This document shows positions 6,210 through 12,873 of a stretch of 12,873 nucleotides of DNA, one piece after another. Origin of the DNA: CAZFPN01 sp044370655 (lineage in GTDB: Bacteria; Pseudomonadota; Alphaproteobacteria; Rickettsiales; Deianiraeaceae); NCBI GenBank assembly GCA_044370655.1, contig JBILVD010000034.1, positions 1-12,873 on the forward strand, written 5' to 3'. The number at the start of each line of letters is the position of its first letter. Position 1 is the stretch's first letter. The position numbers and the translations under genes were made by a program. The notes beneath the pieces are model-generated. The model was not told the DNA's origin and made no database searches. It saw only the letters and a list, made by a program, of their open reading frames with translations.

Positions 6210-6790
6210 CTTAACTTCCCAAGCTTTAAATCTCTTGTAAAATCATCAATTGTGTAAGAGAAAATAAGAATATCATGCATTTTATTCTTGAAAAATTTAT
6301 ATTTACGGAGCAATCCTTCATACTTAAAACCGCACTTTAAAAGTAAATTATTAGAAGCGTCGTTTTCCCTTATAGTTGTTGCCTGAACTCTCGCAACTCC
6401 CATTTTCATAAATGCAAATTTGAGAACCTCCATTATGCTTGCAGACATTATTCCTTGCCTTTGATAGTTTGGGTGAATATCGTAGGCTATCTCTATTCTA
6501 AAATTAAATCTATGCCAGTCGTGAAATCCACATCCTCCAATTAATTTGTCCGTTTCTTTTTCCGAAATTGCCCAGTAGACAGTTTGCTTACTTTTAAATG
6601 ACTGTATTATGCTTTCAATTTCAAGAGAGGCGTCTTCGTGATTTTTAGGAATTAAGGCGTCTGGTATAAAACGATTGACCTCAGGAATTGTGTATAATTC
6701 AAAGTAATTTTTTACATCATTTCTATTAAATTCGCGCAATACGAACTTATCATTTATATCCAAAATTGGAAATGTATCAAAAAAATCCAT
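6206..6790 (-). CDS. GNAT acetyltransferase, RimJ/RimL type
   Basis: A 194-residue GNAT-fold enzyme that transfers acetyl from acetyl-CoA to an amine. The N-terminus FVLREFNRNDVKNYFELY (about 16-33), the central VYWAISEKETDKLIGGCGFHDW, and the acetyl-CoA-binding motif IHPNYQRQGIMSASI (105-119) are typical of the RimJ/RimL branch. So is the later RENDASNNLLLKCGFKYEGLLRKY (141-164). RimJ and RimL acetylate N-termini of ribosomal proteins, but many relatives have other targets, including antibiotics or polyamines, so the substrate is not settled. Its ATG begins one base after the frr stop (TAATATG on the minus strand), which points to co-translation with frr and supports a translation-related target. 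The stop overlaps the convergent upstream gene within the shared TTAA. Confidence 0.88.
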   Translation of the reverse strand: MDFFDTFPILDINDKFVLREFNRNDVKNYFELYTIPEVNRFIPDALIPKNHEDASLEIESIIQSFKSKQTVYWAISEKETDKLIGGCGFHDWHRFNFRIEIAYDIHPNYQRQGIMSASIMEVLKFAFMKMGVARVQATTIRENDASNNLLLKCGFKYEGLLRKYKFFKNKMHDILIFSYTIDDFTRDLKLGKLS

Positions 6791-6791
6791 A

Positions 6792-7358
6792 TTAAAAAGA
6801 CATTATCTCATCTACTTTTATTTTTGATAAAGATTCTAGGTTTTTTGTGCATTCATCGGTAAGCTTTTGTATCTTTTCTTCAATTTTCTTTACGGCGTCT
6901 TCAGAGAAAACTTTATCCTTTAAACCTTTTTTTAACTCGTCGTTTTGGTCTCTTCTTATGTTTCTTACAGAAACTTTAGCATCTTCAAGAGCTTTGTTTA
7001 CAAGATTAGAGGTGGACTTACGCCTTTCTTCGCTCATTGGGGGCATTACAACTCTAATAGAAGAGCCTTCCATAACAACCGAAACGCCTAAATTAGCAGA
7101 CTGTATAGCTTTTGAGACATTTCCTGCAAGAGAGGCGTCGTGAACTCTCACCATCATAGTTTTTGAATCGCTCACATTTATTGAAGCAACTTGAGAAATT
7201 GGGGTTTCACTACCATAAGCTTCAACACGAATGGCATTAAAAATGGCAGGAGTAGCCTTTGTGCTAAGCCCCGAAATTGAATTTTTGAAATTTTCAATTG
7301 TTTTTGCAAATCTTTCTTGCGTTTCTTTTAAAATACTTTCAGTATTAGTCATAAACAT
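6792..7358 (-). CDS. frr: Ribosome recycling factor (RRF)
   Basis: RRF, with EF-G, splits the post-termination ribosome. The 188-residue product has the expected two-domain pattern: a long N-terminal helix (FAKTIENFKNSISGLST), the beta domain with RVEAYGSETPISQVASI, and the hallmark PPMSEERRKS (106-115) followed by DAKVSVRNIRRDQND (126-140). Starts at 7358 (MFMTN) and 7352 (MTN) are both possible; neither has a Shine-Dalgarno sequence. In many bacteria frr follows pyrH, but that gene is not here; instead frr heads a two-gene unit with the acetyltransferase. Its start codon lies only 9 bp from the divergent SH3 gene, so its promoter must sit inside that coding region. Confidence 0.97.
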   Translation of the reverse strand: MFMTNTESILKETQERFAKTIENFKNSISGLSTKATPAIFNAIRVEAYGSETPISQVASINVSDSKTMMVRVHDASLAGNVSKAIQSANLGVSVVMEGSSIRVVMPPMSEERRKSTSNLVNKALEDAKVSVRNIRRDQNDELKKGLKDKVFSEDAVKKIEEKIQKLTDECTKNLESLSKIKVDEIMSF

Positions 7359-7367
7359 TTTAAAAAT

Positions 7368-7826
7368 ATGTTAAAAGTTAATATTATTTTTCTTTTTTTT
7401 GCAAGCATTTTTTTTACACTTGCCTCAAAAACTTCATACTCCCAAACTTCTGGGGTTTTTAAATGCACTAAACTTGGAAACGTCAACTTGCGTAATGGCC
7501 CTGGGCTAAAATTCAATATAGCCTACAAAGTTCTCGCAAGGGGGTATCCGCTTAAAATTATTGACACGATTGACACTTGGGTTGCAGTGGAGGACTTTAA
7601 GGGAGAGAGAGTTTGGGTTTCTTCTAGCAATCTTTCAAACAAATGTGGTAAAATCGTGAATACAGAAAAAGCGGAAGTTTTTTTAAAACCAAGCACCGAA
7701 TCAGGCGTTATTTTAACACTTCAAGAAGGCTTTATCTTGAATAATATAAATTGCTATAACAGATGGTGCGAAGTGAAGATAGAAGATAAAAAAGGTTGGA
7801 TTTTGAGCAGTCAATTATGGGGGTGA
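7368..7826 (+). CDS. Exported double bacterial SH3-domain protein
   Basis: The 152-residue product starts with a hydrophobic signal segment (about residues 4-20, after MLK), with cleavage likely shortly after, near the SYSQ stretch. Two bacterial SH3 modules follow. The first, about 31-90, holds NLRNGPGLKFNIAYKVLARGYPLKII and the closing ERVWVSSSNL. The second, about 95-152, has KAEVFLKPSTESGVILTLQEG and ends GWILSSQLWG. Such proteins (COG3807/DUF1058 type, common in alphaproteobacteria) are usually periplasmic and thought to bind peptidoglycan or assist wall enzymes. Cys33, Cys93, Cys129 and Cys134 could form disulfides after export. It diverges from frr with a 9-bp gap and converges on the ParA-like gene with a 7-bp gap; no terminator hairpin is visible between them. 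Confidence 0.85.
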   Translation: MLKVNIIFLFFASIFFTLASKTSYSQTSGVFKCTKLGNVNLRNGPGLKFNIAYKVLARGYPLKIIDTIDTWVAVEDFKGERVWVSSSNLSNKCGKIVNTEKAEVFLKPSTESGVILTLQEGFILNNINCYNRWCEVKIEDKKGWILSSQLWG

Positions 7827-7833
7827 AGGCTGT

Positions 7834-8952
7834 TTAAGATTTAAGCAATCCGTCAAGTTTAAGCAATCCGTTAGCTATACTTGAATATGCTTTTTTAGTT
7901 TCCTCAAAAGCCTTTTTATATTGTGGAATTTGTAAATATTGTTTAGTTTTTTTATCATTTTGCGTATTTAATGCAACGGTTGGAACACCACATTTTTCTG
8001 AGGCACTTCTAAGTTGCGGTGTAAAATCACAGAATTTTTCAATAATAAAAGGCTCGTTATTGCTAAATATTAATTGAAAATCATTTGCCGAAATCGCCCT
8101 TCCACCAAGGTACATCTCTTCTTGAAATTTTCTTACACTTAAATTGATATGCCTCATCCATTCATTTGCATGCTTAGCAAAAGTTTTAACTTCTTCGCCC
8201 CTCTTATATCTCTTTGCCATTTGCACCACAATTCCTAAAGATTTAAATCTTGTTTCAAATCCATATGGTTCGCTTTTTTCTAATCTTTTAGTCCAATTTA
8301 TAGTGATGTTCTTTAGGTTATCTACAGCTTGTTTGGAAAAAAGTGTAGGAAAAACAGGCACGATTAAATAATCTGAGGAATGTACAAGTAAAGCATTAAG
8401 TGTTGAGCTTGCACTTGGGGAGGTATCTATTATCACATAATCATAATTTTTTGAAATATTTAAGAGTGCTTTTTGAAATTTTGCAGGTCTATCCTCATTT
8501 CCGTCAAAGTTATACAGTGTATTTTCAGCTTCTGTAATATCAACACTAGAGGATAGTATATGAATGTTATATTCTGATAATTCTTCAAATTGTATTTTGC
8601 CCTGCCTAACGCTTTCTTCAAATGAAAACGCTTTTTTATTTTTTATTCCTTCCATTTCTCTAGGTTTTATCGGTATAATATCATTTTCCTTTAAAAAGTC
8701 AGTAAAACTTTTGTATTTTAAAAGTATATCATTCCATTTTTCACCGTCATTTATTTTGTAATCTATCGCTGTGGAAAGCCCATGTATGCAAGCAGTAAGA
8801 TTCATTTGAGAGTCTGCATCTATTAACAATATGCTTAATTTTTTGTTATTTTTTGGATTTTTTCTACCACTTAATTCAAAAGCTAAATTATGAACAAAAG
8901 TTGTTTTACCAACTCCTACTTTGTGGCTAAAAACTGATACAATCTTACCCAT
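7834..8952 (-). CDS. Orphan ParA/Soj-type ATPase
   Basis: A 372-residue ParA-superfamily ATPase. The deviant Walker A reads KVGVGKTT (residues 11-18), with signature Lys11 and Lys16; V replaces the usual second Gly. Walker A-prime is LLIDADSQMNLT (42-53), and Walker B is YVIIDTSPSASSTLNALL (172-189), followed by LIVPVFPTLFSKQAVDNL typical of plasmid-type ParA. It is larger than chromosomal ParA (about 260) because of an insertion at about 60-130 and a C-terminal extension after about 240. No ParB-like gene or parS cluster is seen beside it. Such proteins partition plasmids or position other cargo on the nucleoid; here the cargo is unknown. It lies divergent from ftsH across a 153-bp gap. It may derive from a plasmid or integrated element. 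The last residues repeat GLLK, reflecting a small tandem duplication. Confidence 0.87.
   Translation of the reverse strand: MGKIVSVFSHKVGVGKTTFVHNLAFELSGRKNPKNNKKLSILLIDADSQMNLTACIHGLSTAIDYKINDGEKWNDILLKYKSFTDFLKENDIIPIKPREMEGIKNKKAFSFEESVRQGKIQFEELSEYNIHILSSSVDITEAENTLYNFDGNEDRPAKFQKALLNISKNYDYVIIDTSPSASSTLNALLVHSSDYLIVPVFPTLFSKQAVDNLKNITINWTKRLEKSEPYGFETRFKSLGIVVQMAKRYKRGEEVKTFAKHANEWMRHINLSVRKFQEEMYLGGRAISANDFQLIFSNNEPFIIEKFCDFTPQLRSASEKCGVPTVALNTQNDKKTKQYLQIPQYKKAFEETKKAYSSIANGLLKLDGLLKS
7840..7871. repeat. Short tandem repeat at the 3' end of the ParA-like gene
   Basis: The 14-base word TTTAAGCAATCCGT occurs at 7840-7853 and again at 7858-7871, spaced 18 bp apart, so a six-codon unit is nearly duplicated. 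It encodes the repeated GLLK in the last residues of the protein (GLLKLDGLLKS) without changing the reading frame. Confidence 0.8.
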
Positions 8953-9047
8953 AAATAAAAAAATAATAAAACCTAAGATATTAGCAATGTATTAATTATC
9001 TATTTTATAAATAGCAAGCAATAAATAAAAAATATTTTCACTTCCCC

Positions 9048-9079
9048 CTTGATTTCAAAATTTTTTAAATTACCTTTAT
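9048..9079 (+). promoter_or_regulatory. Possible promoter upstream of ftsH
   Basis: CCCCCTTGATT around 9045-9054 resembles a sigma-32 -35 element (CTTGA), and CCTTTAT at 9073-9079 could be its -10. The 18-base spacing is longer than usual for RpoH, so this is tentative. ftsH is heat-induced in many proteobacteria. The remaining divergent gap (8953-9105) is AT-rich; it holds a small palindrome, CTATTT-TAT-AAATAG, at 9000-9014. Confidence 0.3.
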
Positions 9080-9105
9080 CGAAGAAAAGAGATTTATAAA
9101 TAATT

Positions 9106-10998
9106 ATGCAGTTTAATAAAAATCAGTTTTTTACTTGGCTTATAGCGGGCTTCCTTATATTTTTTGTGTATGAAAGATTCTTTGAATTAACTCCAGAAAG
9201 AAATGCAGGGCAAATCTCTATTACCGAGTTCACAAACTTAGTTGAAAACAAAGAATTATCTTCCGCAGTTGTAACCCCTATTTCAGTAATTGGAGAAAAA
9301 ACAGACGGAACAAGAGTTCGCTCCACAATTACCTTGTTTTATACAAATAATATAATAGAAAAGTTAATAAAAAATGACGTTAAAACCAGCGTTATTTTAG
9401 ATACAACAAGCAAACTTTCAAAATTCTTCTCTCTTGTAATTTCTTGGCTTCCAACCTTGCTTTTAATAGGAGTATGGATATATTTCATGCGTAAAAGTAG
9501 CGGTGGAGGTTCGGGCAGTCCTGGTAAAATGTTTGGTTTTGGAAAAAGCAAAGCAAAAATGATATCCCCCAACGAAATTAAAGTTAGAATGAAAGATGTT
9601 GCAGGGATAGACGAAAGCAAGGCAGAATTACAAGAAATTATCGACTTTTTGAAAGAACCAAAAAGATACGTCCGCCTTGGTGCTAAAATCCCTAAAGGTT
9701 GCATGTTGTTTGGTAGCCCTGGAACTGGAAAAACCCTTCTTGCAAAGGCTATTGCAGGTGAGGCGGGAGTGCCCTTCTTTCATATTTCAGGCTCTGATTT
9801 TGTAGAGATGTTCGTAGGTGTTGGAGCCTCTCGTGTGCGTGAAATGTTTGCAGAAGCAAAGAAAAACGCCCCTTGCATACTCTTTATAGATGAAATTGAT
9901 GCAGTGGGAAGGCAACGTGGCTCTGGAGTTGGAGGAGGAAACGATGAACGTGAGCAAACTTTAAACCAATTGCTTGTTGAAATGGACGGATTTGAAGACA
10001 ACCTAGGAGTTGTGGTTGTTGCCGCAACTAATAGACCTGACATTTTAGATAAAGCCTTAATGAGACCAGGGCGTTTTGATAGGCAAGTTTCCATATCTAA
10101 ACCTGACATAATAGGAAGAGAGCAAATCCTTAAAGTGCATACAGAAAAGGTAAAAACAGGTCCTGACATCAACTTAAAAGTAATTGCAAGAGGAACTCCA
10201 GGCTTTACAGGTGCAGAACTTGCAAATCTTGTCAACGAAGCAGCCTTAATTGCAGGTCGTGCAAATAAGCATATTGTGACGATGGAAGATTTTGAGCTAG
10301 CAAAAGACAAAATCCTCCTTGGAGTGGAACGTAAAGGTTTGGTAATGAAAGATGAGGAAAAAAGGCTTACCGCTTATCATGAAGGTGGTCATGCAATATG
10401 CTCAATTCACTCAAAAGGCTCTGACCCTATCCATAAAGCAACAATTTTACCTAGAGGGAGAGCTTTAGGAGTTGTAATGCGATTTCCTCTTGAAGATAAA
10501 TTCTCTATGACACGTGAAAATATGCTTGCAGACTTAACAGTTTCAATGGGAGGGCGCGCAGCGGAAGAGCTAGTCTTTGGTTATGAAAAAGTTACAAGTG
10601 GAGCAATGAGCGACATTCGCCAAGTAACAGCACTTGCATCTGCTATGGTTAAAGAATGGGGAATGAGTGATAAAGTCGGGCCTGTTTATCACGGAAACGA
10701 AAGCAACCCTTACATAAAAGAAATTTCAAGTGAAGAGGTGAATAAAGTGGTTGAAGAGGAGATAAAACGCCTGGTAATTCAAGCATTAGAAAATGCAAAG
10801 AAAATCTTGACCGAAAATAGAGACCAACTTGAAACCTTAGCACAAGCTTTATTGAAGTATGAAACCTTAACGGGGGACGAAATTAAAAAGATTTTAAACG
10901 GTGAAACAATAGAAAAAGATATTCTATTTACAAAAGAAACTTCATTGGAGGGCGAAGAAAGTCAAAACTCATCAGAACCAAAAAGTTCATTTAAGTAA
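9106..10998 (+). CDS. ftsH: ATP-dependent zinc metalloprotease FtsH
   Basis: FtsH is a hexameric inner-membrane AAA+ protease that degrades membrane and short-lived cytosolic proteins. The 630-residue length is normal. Membrane helices lie at about 9-24 and 107-127, flanking a small periplasmic domain. The AAA module shows Walker A GSPGTGKT (203-210), the pore loop MFVG (235-238), Walker B CILFIDEID (257-265), and the second region of homology ATNRPDILDKALMRPGRFDR (307-326). The protease domain has zinc ligands His425 and His429 in HEGGH, catalytic Glu426, and Asp503 as likely third ligand. The C-terminal tail after about 600 is acidic and low in complexity. It leads a three-gene unit: exoD-like starts 3 bp after the stop. 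A purine-rich AAGAAAAGAG about 14 bp before the ATG may help initiation. Confidence 0.98.
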   Translation: MQFNKNQFFTWLIAGFLIFFVYERFFELTPERNAGQISITEFTNLVENKELSSAVVTPISVIGEKTDGTRVRSTITLFYTNNIIEKLIKNDVKTSVILDTTSKLSKFFSLVISWLPTLLLIGVWIYFMRKSSGGGSGSPGKMFGFGKSKAKMISPNEIKVRMKDVAGIDESKAELQEIIDFLKEPKRYVRLGAKIPKGCMLFGSPGTGKTLLAKAIAGEAGVPFFHISGSDFVEMFVGVGASRVREMFAEAKKNAPCILFIDEIDAVGRQRGSGVGGGNDEREQTLNQLLVEMDGFEDNLGVVVVAATNRPDILDKALMRPGRFDRQVSISKPDIIGREQILKVHTEKVKTGPDINLKVIARGTPGFTGAELANLVNEAALIAGRANKHIVTMEDFELAKDKILLGVERKGLVMKDEEKRLTAYHEGGHAICSIHSKGSDPIHKATILPRGRALGVVMRFPLEDKFSMTRENMLADLTVSMGGRAAEELVFGYEKVTSGAMSDIRQVTALASAMVKEWGMSDKVGPVYHGNESNPYIKEISSEEVNKVVEEEIKRLVIQALENAKKILTENRDQLETLAQALLKYETLTGDEIKKILNGETIEKDILFTKETSLEGEESQNSSEPKSSFK

Positions 10999-11001
10999 TT
11001 T

Positions 11002-11814
11002 ATGATATACCCTACTAAAAAAGACTTTTTAAAGCAAAAAAAGATAAAAAGGGCAAAAGACTATCTTGTAAAAGCTTCAAGATGGATGTTAATTAACCTT
11101 ATACCCAAGCAAAAAGATGGCACAGTTACGGTATCTGATATTACAGGAATTGTATCCATCGGAGCTTTTTACTTTGTAATACTCATTTTCTCCTTTCCGG
11201 TCGCCCTTCCACTGCCCTACCCTCCTGGCTTTCCTAGTATTTGCGGAATTCCAATTTTTCTACTTTCAATTCAAATGGCAATTAATAAAAAAACAGTCAT
11301 TTTACCAAAATTTGTTCGAGATTATAGAATAAAAATAGATCTAATAAAAAATATAATCTCCAAATCTTCTAAGATATTTAAAATAATTTCTCGCATTATA
11401 AAAGTTGGTAGACTGGAGTTTTTAACAAGCAATAAGTTGACATATCTATACGGACTGCTTTTTATAATTCTCTCGATTTGCATTTTAATACCATTTCCCG
11501 GCACAAACTTCATACCTGCGGTTGGAATTTTTTTATGCTGTCTAGGTTTGCTTTTTAGAGACGGTTTGCTTGTAATAATTGGAAATGTGGTTGGAGTTAT
11601 AGGGGTTTTAATCGTCTACTTTTTAAGTGCTTACTTTGCCTCCATTTCCGCTAAAATTATAAAATCAATCTACACAAAATTTGCTTCAATTACATTTACA
11701 GAAACGATGATTGCATTTATGATTGGTGTTTTTGTTGGTATGATAGGTATGTTTTTAGTAACGCTTATTATAGAATTTATATTCAAAAAAATGAACAACA
11801 AGTTTAAAATATGA
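11002..11814 (+). CDS. ExoD-family inner-membrane protein
   Basis: This 270-residue protein fits the ExoD family (PF06055), whose founding member influences exopolysaccharide synthesis in rhizobia. The biochemical function is unknown. The two family hallmarks are present: LPLPYPPGFPSICGIPIFLLSIQM (about 69-92), and the related repeat LIPFPGTNFIPAVGIFLCCLG (about 162-182), which ends with FRDGLLVIIGNVVG. Four or more membrane helices are visible (about 50-68, 78-93, 148-166, 170-206), with an additional one or two at 206-218 and 234-261; this C-terminal extension looks longer than usual. The start is three bases after ftsH and the stop overlaps the next ATG by four bases (ATGA), a strong sign of one operon. 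No Shine-Dalgarno sequence is seen. Confidence 0.82.
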   Translation: MIYPTKKDFLKQKKIKRAKDYLVKASRWMLINLIPKQKDGTVTVSDITGIVSIGAFYFVILIFSFPVALPLPYPPGFPSICGIPIFLLSIQMAINKKTVILPKFVRDYRIKIDLIKNIISKSSKIFKIISRIIKVGRLEFLTSNKLTYLYGLLFIILSICILIPFPGTNFIPAVGIFLCCLGLLFRDGLLVIIGNVVGVIGVLIVYFLSAYFASISAKIIKSIYTKFASITFTETMIAFMIGVFVGMIGMFLVTLIIEFIFKKMNNKFKI

Positions 11815-12725
11815 AGATAAATGCAGACAAAACAACCACAATGCTCTTTCTATCATTATGCATTATTTGGGGCTTTACTTGGATTTCAGGGAAGTATCAA
11901 ATAAATGCGGGTATTCTACCTGAAATTGCAGTATCTTACAGGTTTTTAGGAGTTTGTATAATGATGTTTTTTGTAGCAAAATTTTTGAAAGAAAGTTTAG
12001 AAATAACTAGCAAGGAAATTAAAATACTATTCCCATATTTTGCCTGTTGCGGAAGCTTAAATTTTATTATGTTTTACTATGTTGCAAATTTCATGACAAC
12101 CTCCATCTCCGCAATTATATTCTCATTTTCAATAATCATAATAGCACTTTTAAAGCATTATCTAAAAATTTCAAACGAAAATATCAAAGTGGTTTTGATA
12201 TCCAGTTTTATAGGTGTTTTAGGATTACTTTTAGTGATGTTTCAAAAGTTGAACGTCGCTCTTGATAAAAACTTAGCAATAGGAGTTATAATAGCTTTTT
12301 TAGCAACCTTTCTATATTCTGCGGGAGCTTTATACTACGAGAGAAATCGTGCAAAACTTTCCATTTCCTCCATCTCATCATTTTTTTATGTTGCCTTGTT
12401 TGGCGTGATAATAAGCTTTTTCACTGGCTTAATTAATCATTTTATATCAGGAACAAAGATAAGCCTAATGCCTCAAATTTCAATTCCCTTTATTTTATCA
12501 TATGTATACCTCGTTATAAGCGGACTAGGGATACTCTTTATGATGATGTTAATTCAAAGAATTGGGGCAGTAAATGCCTCCTACATCAACCTAATAACCC
12601 CCGTTGTTGCAGTTTTCGTCTCTTCTATATTTGAAGATTATAAACTAATACCTTCAACATTCATCGGTCTACTATTTATTATTGCAAGTAATTACATTGC
12701 AATTAGGTCAAATAGTCGTTTTTGA
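11811..12725 (+). CDS. EamA/DMT-family transporter
   Basis: A 304-residue inner-membrane protein with about ten helices and the two-fold EamA repeat of the drug/metabolite transporter superfamily. The first repeat begins LFLSLCIIWGFTWISGKYQ (about 12-30), and the second begins near LAIGVIIAFLATFLYSAGALYYE (about 152-176). The final helices include LIQRIGAVNASYINLITPVVAVF, typical of this family. Members export or import amino acids, nucleotide-type metabolites, S-adenosylmethionine or other small molecules; some rickettsial homologues carry S-adenosylmethionine, but nothing in the sequence fixes the substrate here. Its ATG overlaps the exoD-like stop in ATGA, so translation is probably coupled. 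It is the last gene of the ftsH-led unit before the regulated promoter region. Confidence 0.9.
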   Translation: MKINADKTTTMLFLSLCIIWGFTWISGKYQINAGILPEIAVSYRFLGVCIMMFFVAKFLKESLEITSKEIKILFPYFACCGSLNFIMFYYVANFMTTSISAIIFSFSIIIIALLKHYLKISNENIKVVLISSFIGVLGLLLVMFQKLNVALDKNLAIGVIIAFLATFLYSAGALYYERNRAKLSISSISSFFYVALFGVIISFFTGLINHFISGTKISLMPQISIPFILSYVYLVISGLGILFMMMLIQRIGAVNASYINLITPVVAVFVSSIFEDYKLIPSTFIGLLFIIASNYIAIRSNSRF

Positions 12726-12760
12726 GTTAAAATTTCTAAATTTTTACATAAAATTCGGAC

Positions 12761-12788
12761 TTGACACCTAATCATATTACTTTATAAT
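12761..12788 (+). promoter_or_regulatory. Consensus sigma-70 promoter at the right edge
   Basis: A perfect TTGACA (12761-12766) and a perfect TATAAT (12783-12788) are separated by 16 bp. A start point near 12795 is expected. It points rightward to a gene that begins near or beyond the window end; ATG AAA AAT at 12863 is a candidate start, and a purine-rich AGGTGA lies at 12838-12843. Such a strong promoter is unusual next to the weak boxes elsewhere in the window. Confidence 0.7.
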
Positions 12789-12804
12789 CTTTCTATAAAG
12801 TAAT
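12776..12804. promoter_or_regulatory. Perfect 11-bp inverted repeat over the -10 box, probable operator
   Basis: ATTACTTTATA (12776-12786) and TATAAAGTAAT (12794-12804) are exact inverted copies around a 7-base centre. The repeat covers the -10 box and the expected start point of the promoter at 12761-12788, as expected for a repressor site of a dimeric helix-turn-helix protein. Half-site centres are 18 bp apart, close to two helical turns. No T-run follows, so a terminator role is unlikely. Confidence 0.65.
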
Positions 12805-12873
12805 AACTCTCTTATATATTTGTTTGCAAAAAAAGCAGGTGAAATATTGGAATAAAAATTAAATGAAAAATCA

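Noticed and set aside
7827..7833. Terminator between the convergent SH3 and ParA-like genes
   Set aside because: There are only seven bases between the stops, and I find no GC-rich stem or T-run in the vicinity.
9000..9014. Palindrome CTATTT-TAT-AAATAG in the parA-ftsH gap as a ParA operator or parS site
   Set aside because: It is only six bases per arm in very AT-rich DNA, a single copy, and unlike parS.
9780..10310. Long minus-strand open frame inside ftsH
   Set aside because: It is the antisense shadow of a strongly conserved gene and has no family resemblance.
10369..10392. HEGGH instead of HEAGH in FtsH as a damaged active site
   Set aside because: The variable position between Glu and the second Gly-His tolerates small residues; the metal ligands and catalytic Glu are intact.
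12776..12804. Hairpin as a terminator of the ftsH-led unit
   Set aside because: The stem is almost all A/T and no run of T follows; its place over a -10 box argues for an operator.
1..12873. Defence system, toxin-antitoxin pair, CRISPR array, prophage, tRNA or rRNA
   Set aside because: I found no spaced direct repeats, no cloverleaf or rRNA-like sequence, and no nuclease, toxin or phage structural motifs beyond the genes listed.

Overview
The window reads as chromosomal DNA of an AT-rich alphaproteobacterium, probably host-associated (Rickettsiales, Holosporales or a similar reduced lineage). This rests on very low GC, few clear Shine-Dalgarno sequences, and a gene set of short DapB, GrpE, RRF, FtsH, an alphaproteobacterial-type SH3 secreted protein and an ExoD-family membrane protein. 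Stops include TGA, so the standard bacterial code is used. I cannot name the species.

Layout. 1-1621: a YgjP-like zinc metallopeptidase and FabH (fatty-acid initiation), both +. 1622-1899: a 278-base stretch with no convincing gene. 1900-2699: an 800-bp IS1-like insertion sequence on the minus strand. It has 15-bp ends (14/15 identical), an imperfect 9-bp target duplication, and two transposase frames joined at a textbook -1 slippery heptamer. 2697-3725: a two-helix extracytoplasmic sensor-like protein (-) whose stop codon is the last three bases of the IS. 3936-5678: a tight grpE-ruvX-dapB cluster (+), probably from a heat-shock-like promoter. 5769-6209: an unidentified helical protein with a faint hemerythrin-like look. 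6206-7358 (-): frr followed one base later by a GNAT acetyltransferase. 7368-7826 (+): an exported double-SH3 protein starting only 9 bp from frr. 7834-8952 (-): an orphan ParA/Soj-type ATPase. 9106-12725 (+): ftsH, an exoD-like gene and an EamA/DMT transporter, almost contiguous. 12726-12873: a consensus promoter overlapped by a perfect 11-bp inverted repeat, ahead of a gene that lies mostly outside the window.

How it fits together. Most of the window is housekeeping: protein quality control (GrpE, FtsH), translation recycling (RRF plus a RimJ/L-type acetyltransferase), lysine/diaminopimelate synthesis (DapB), lipid synthesis (FabH), RNA/DNA nuclease-like RuvX, and envelope functions (SH3, ExoD-like, EamA). 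The accessory part is the IS and the sensor gene it interrupts, the orphan ParA, and the regulated promoter at the right edge.

I do not see a clear defence system, toxin-antitoxin pair, CRISPR array, prophage, tRNA or rRNA. The most informative unusual signals are the IS with its frameshift site and its effect on the sensor gene, the promoter-operator at 12761-12804, and the ParA without ParB.
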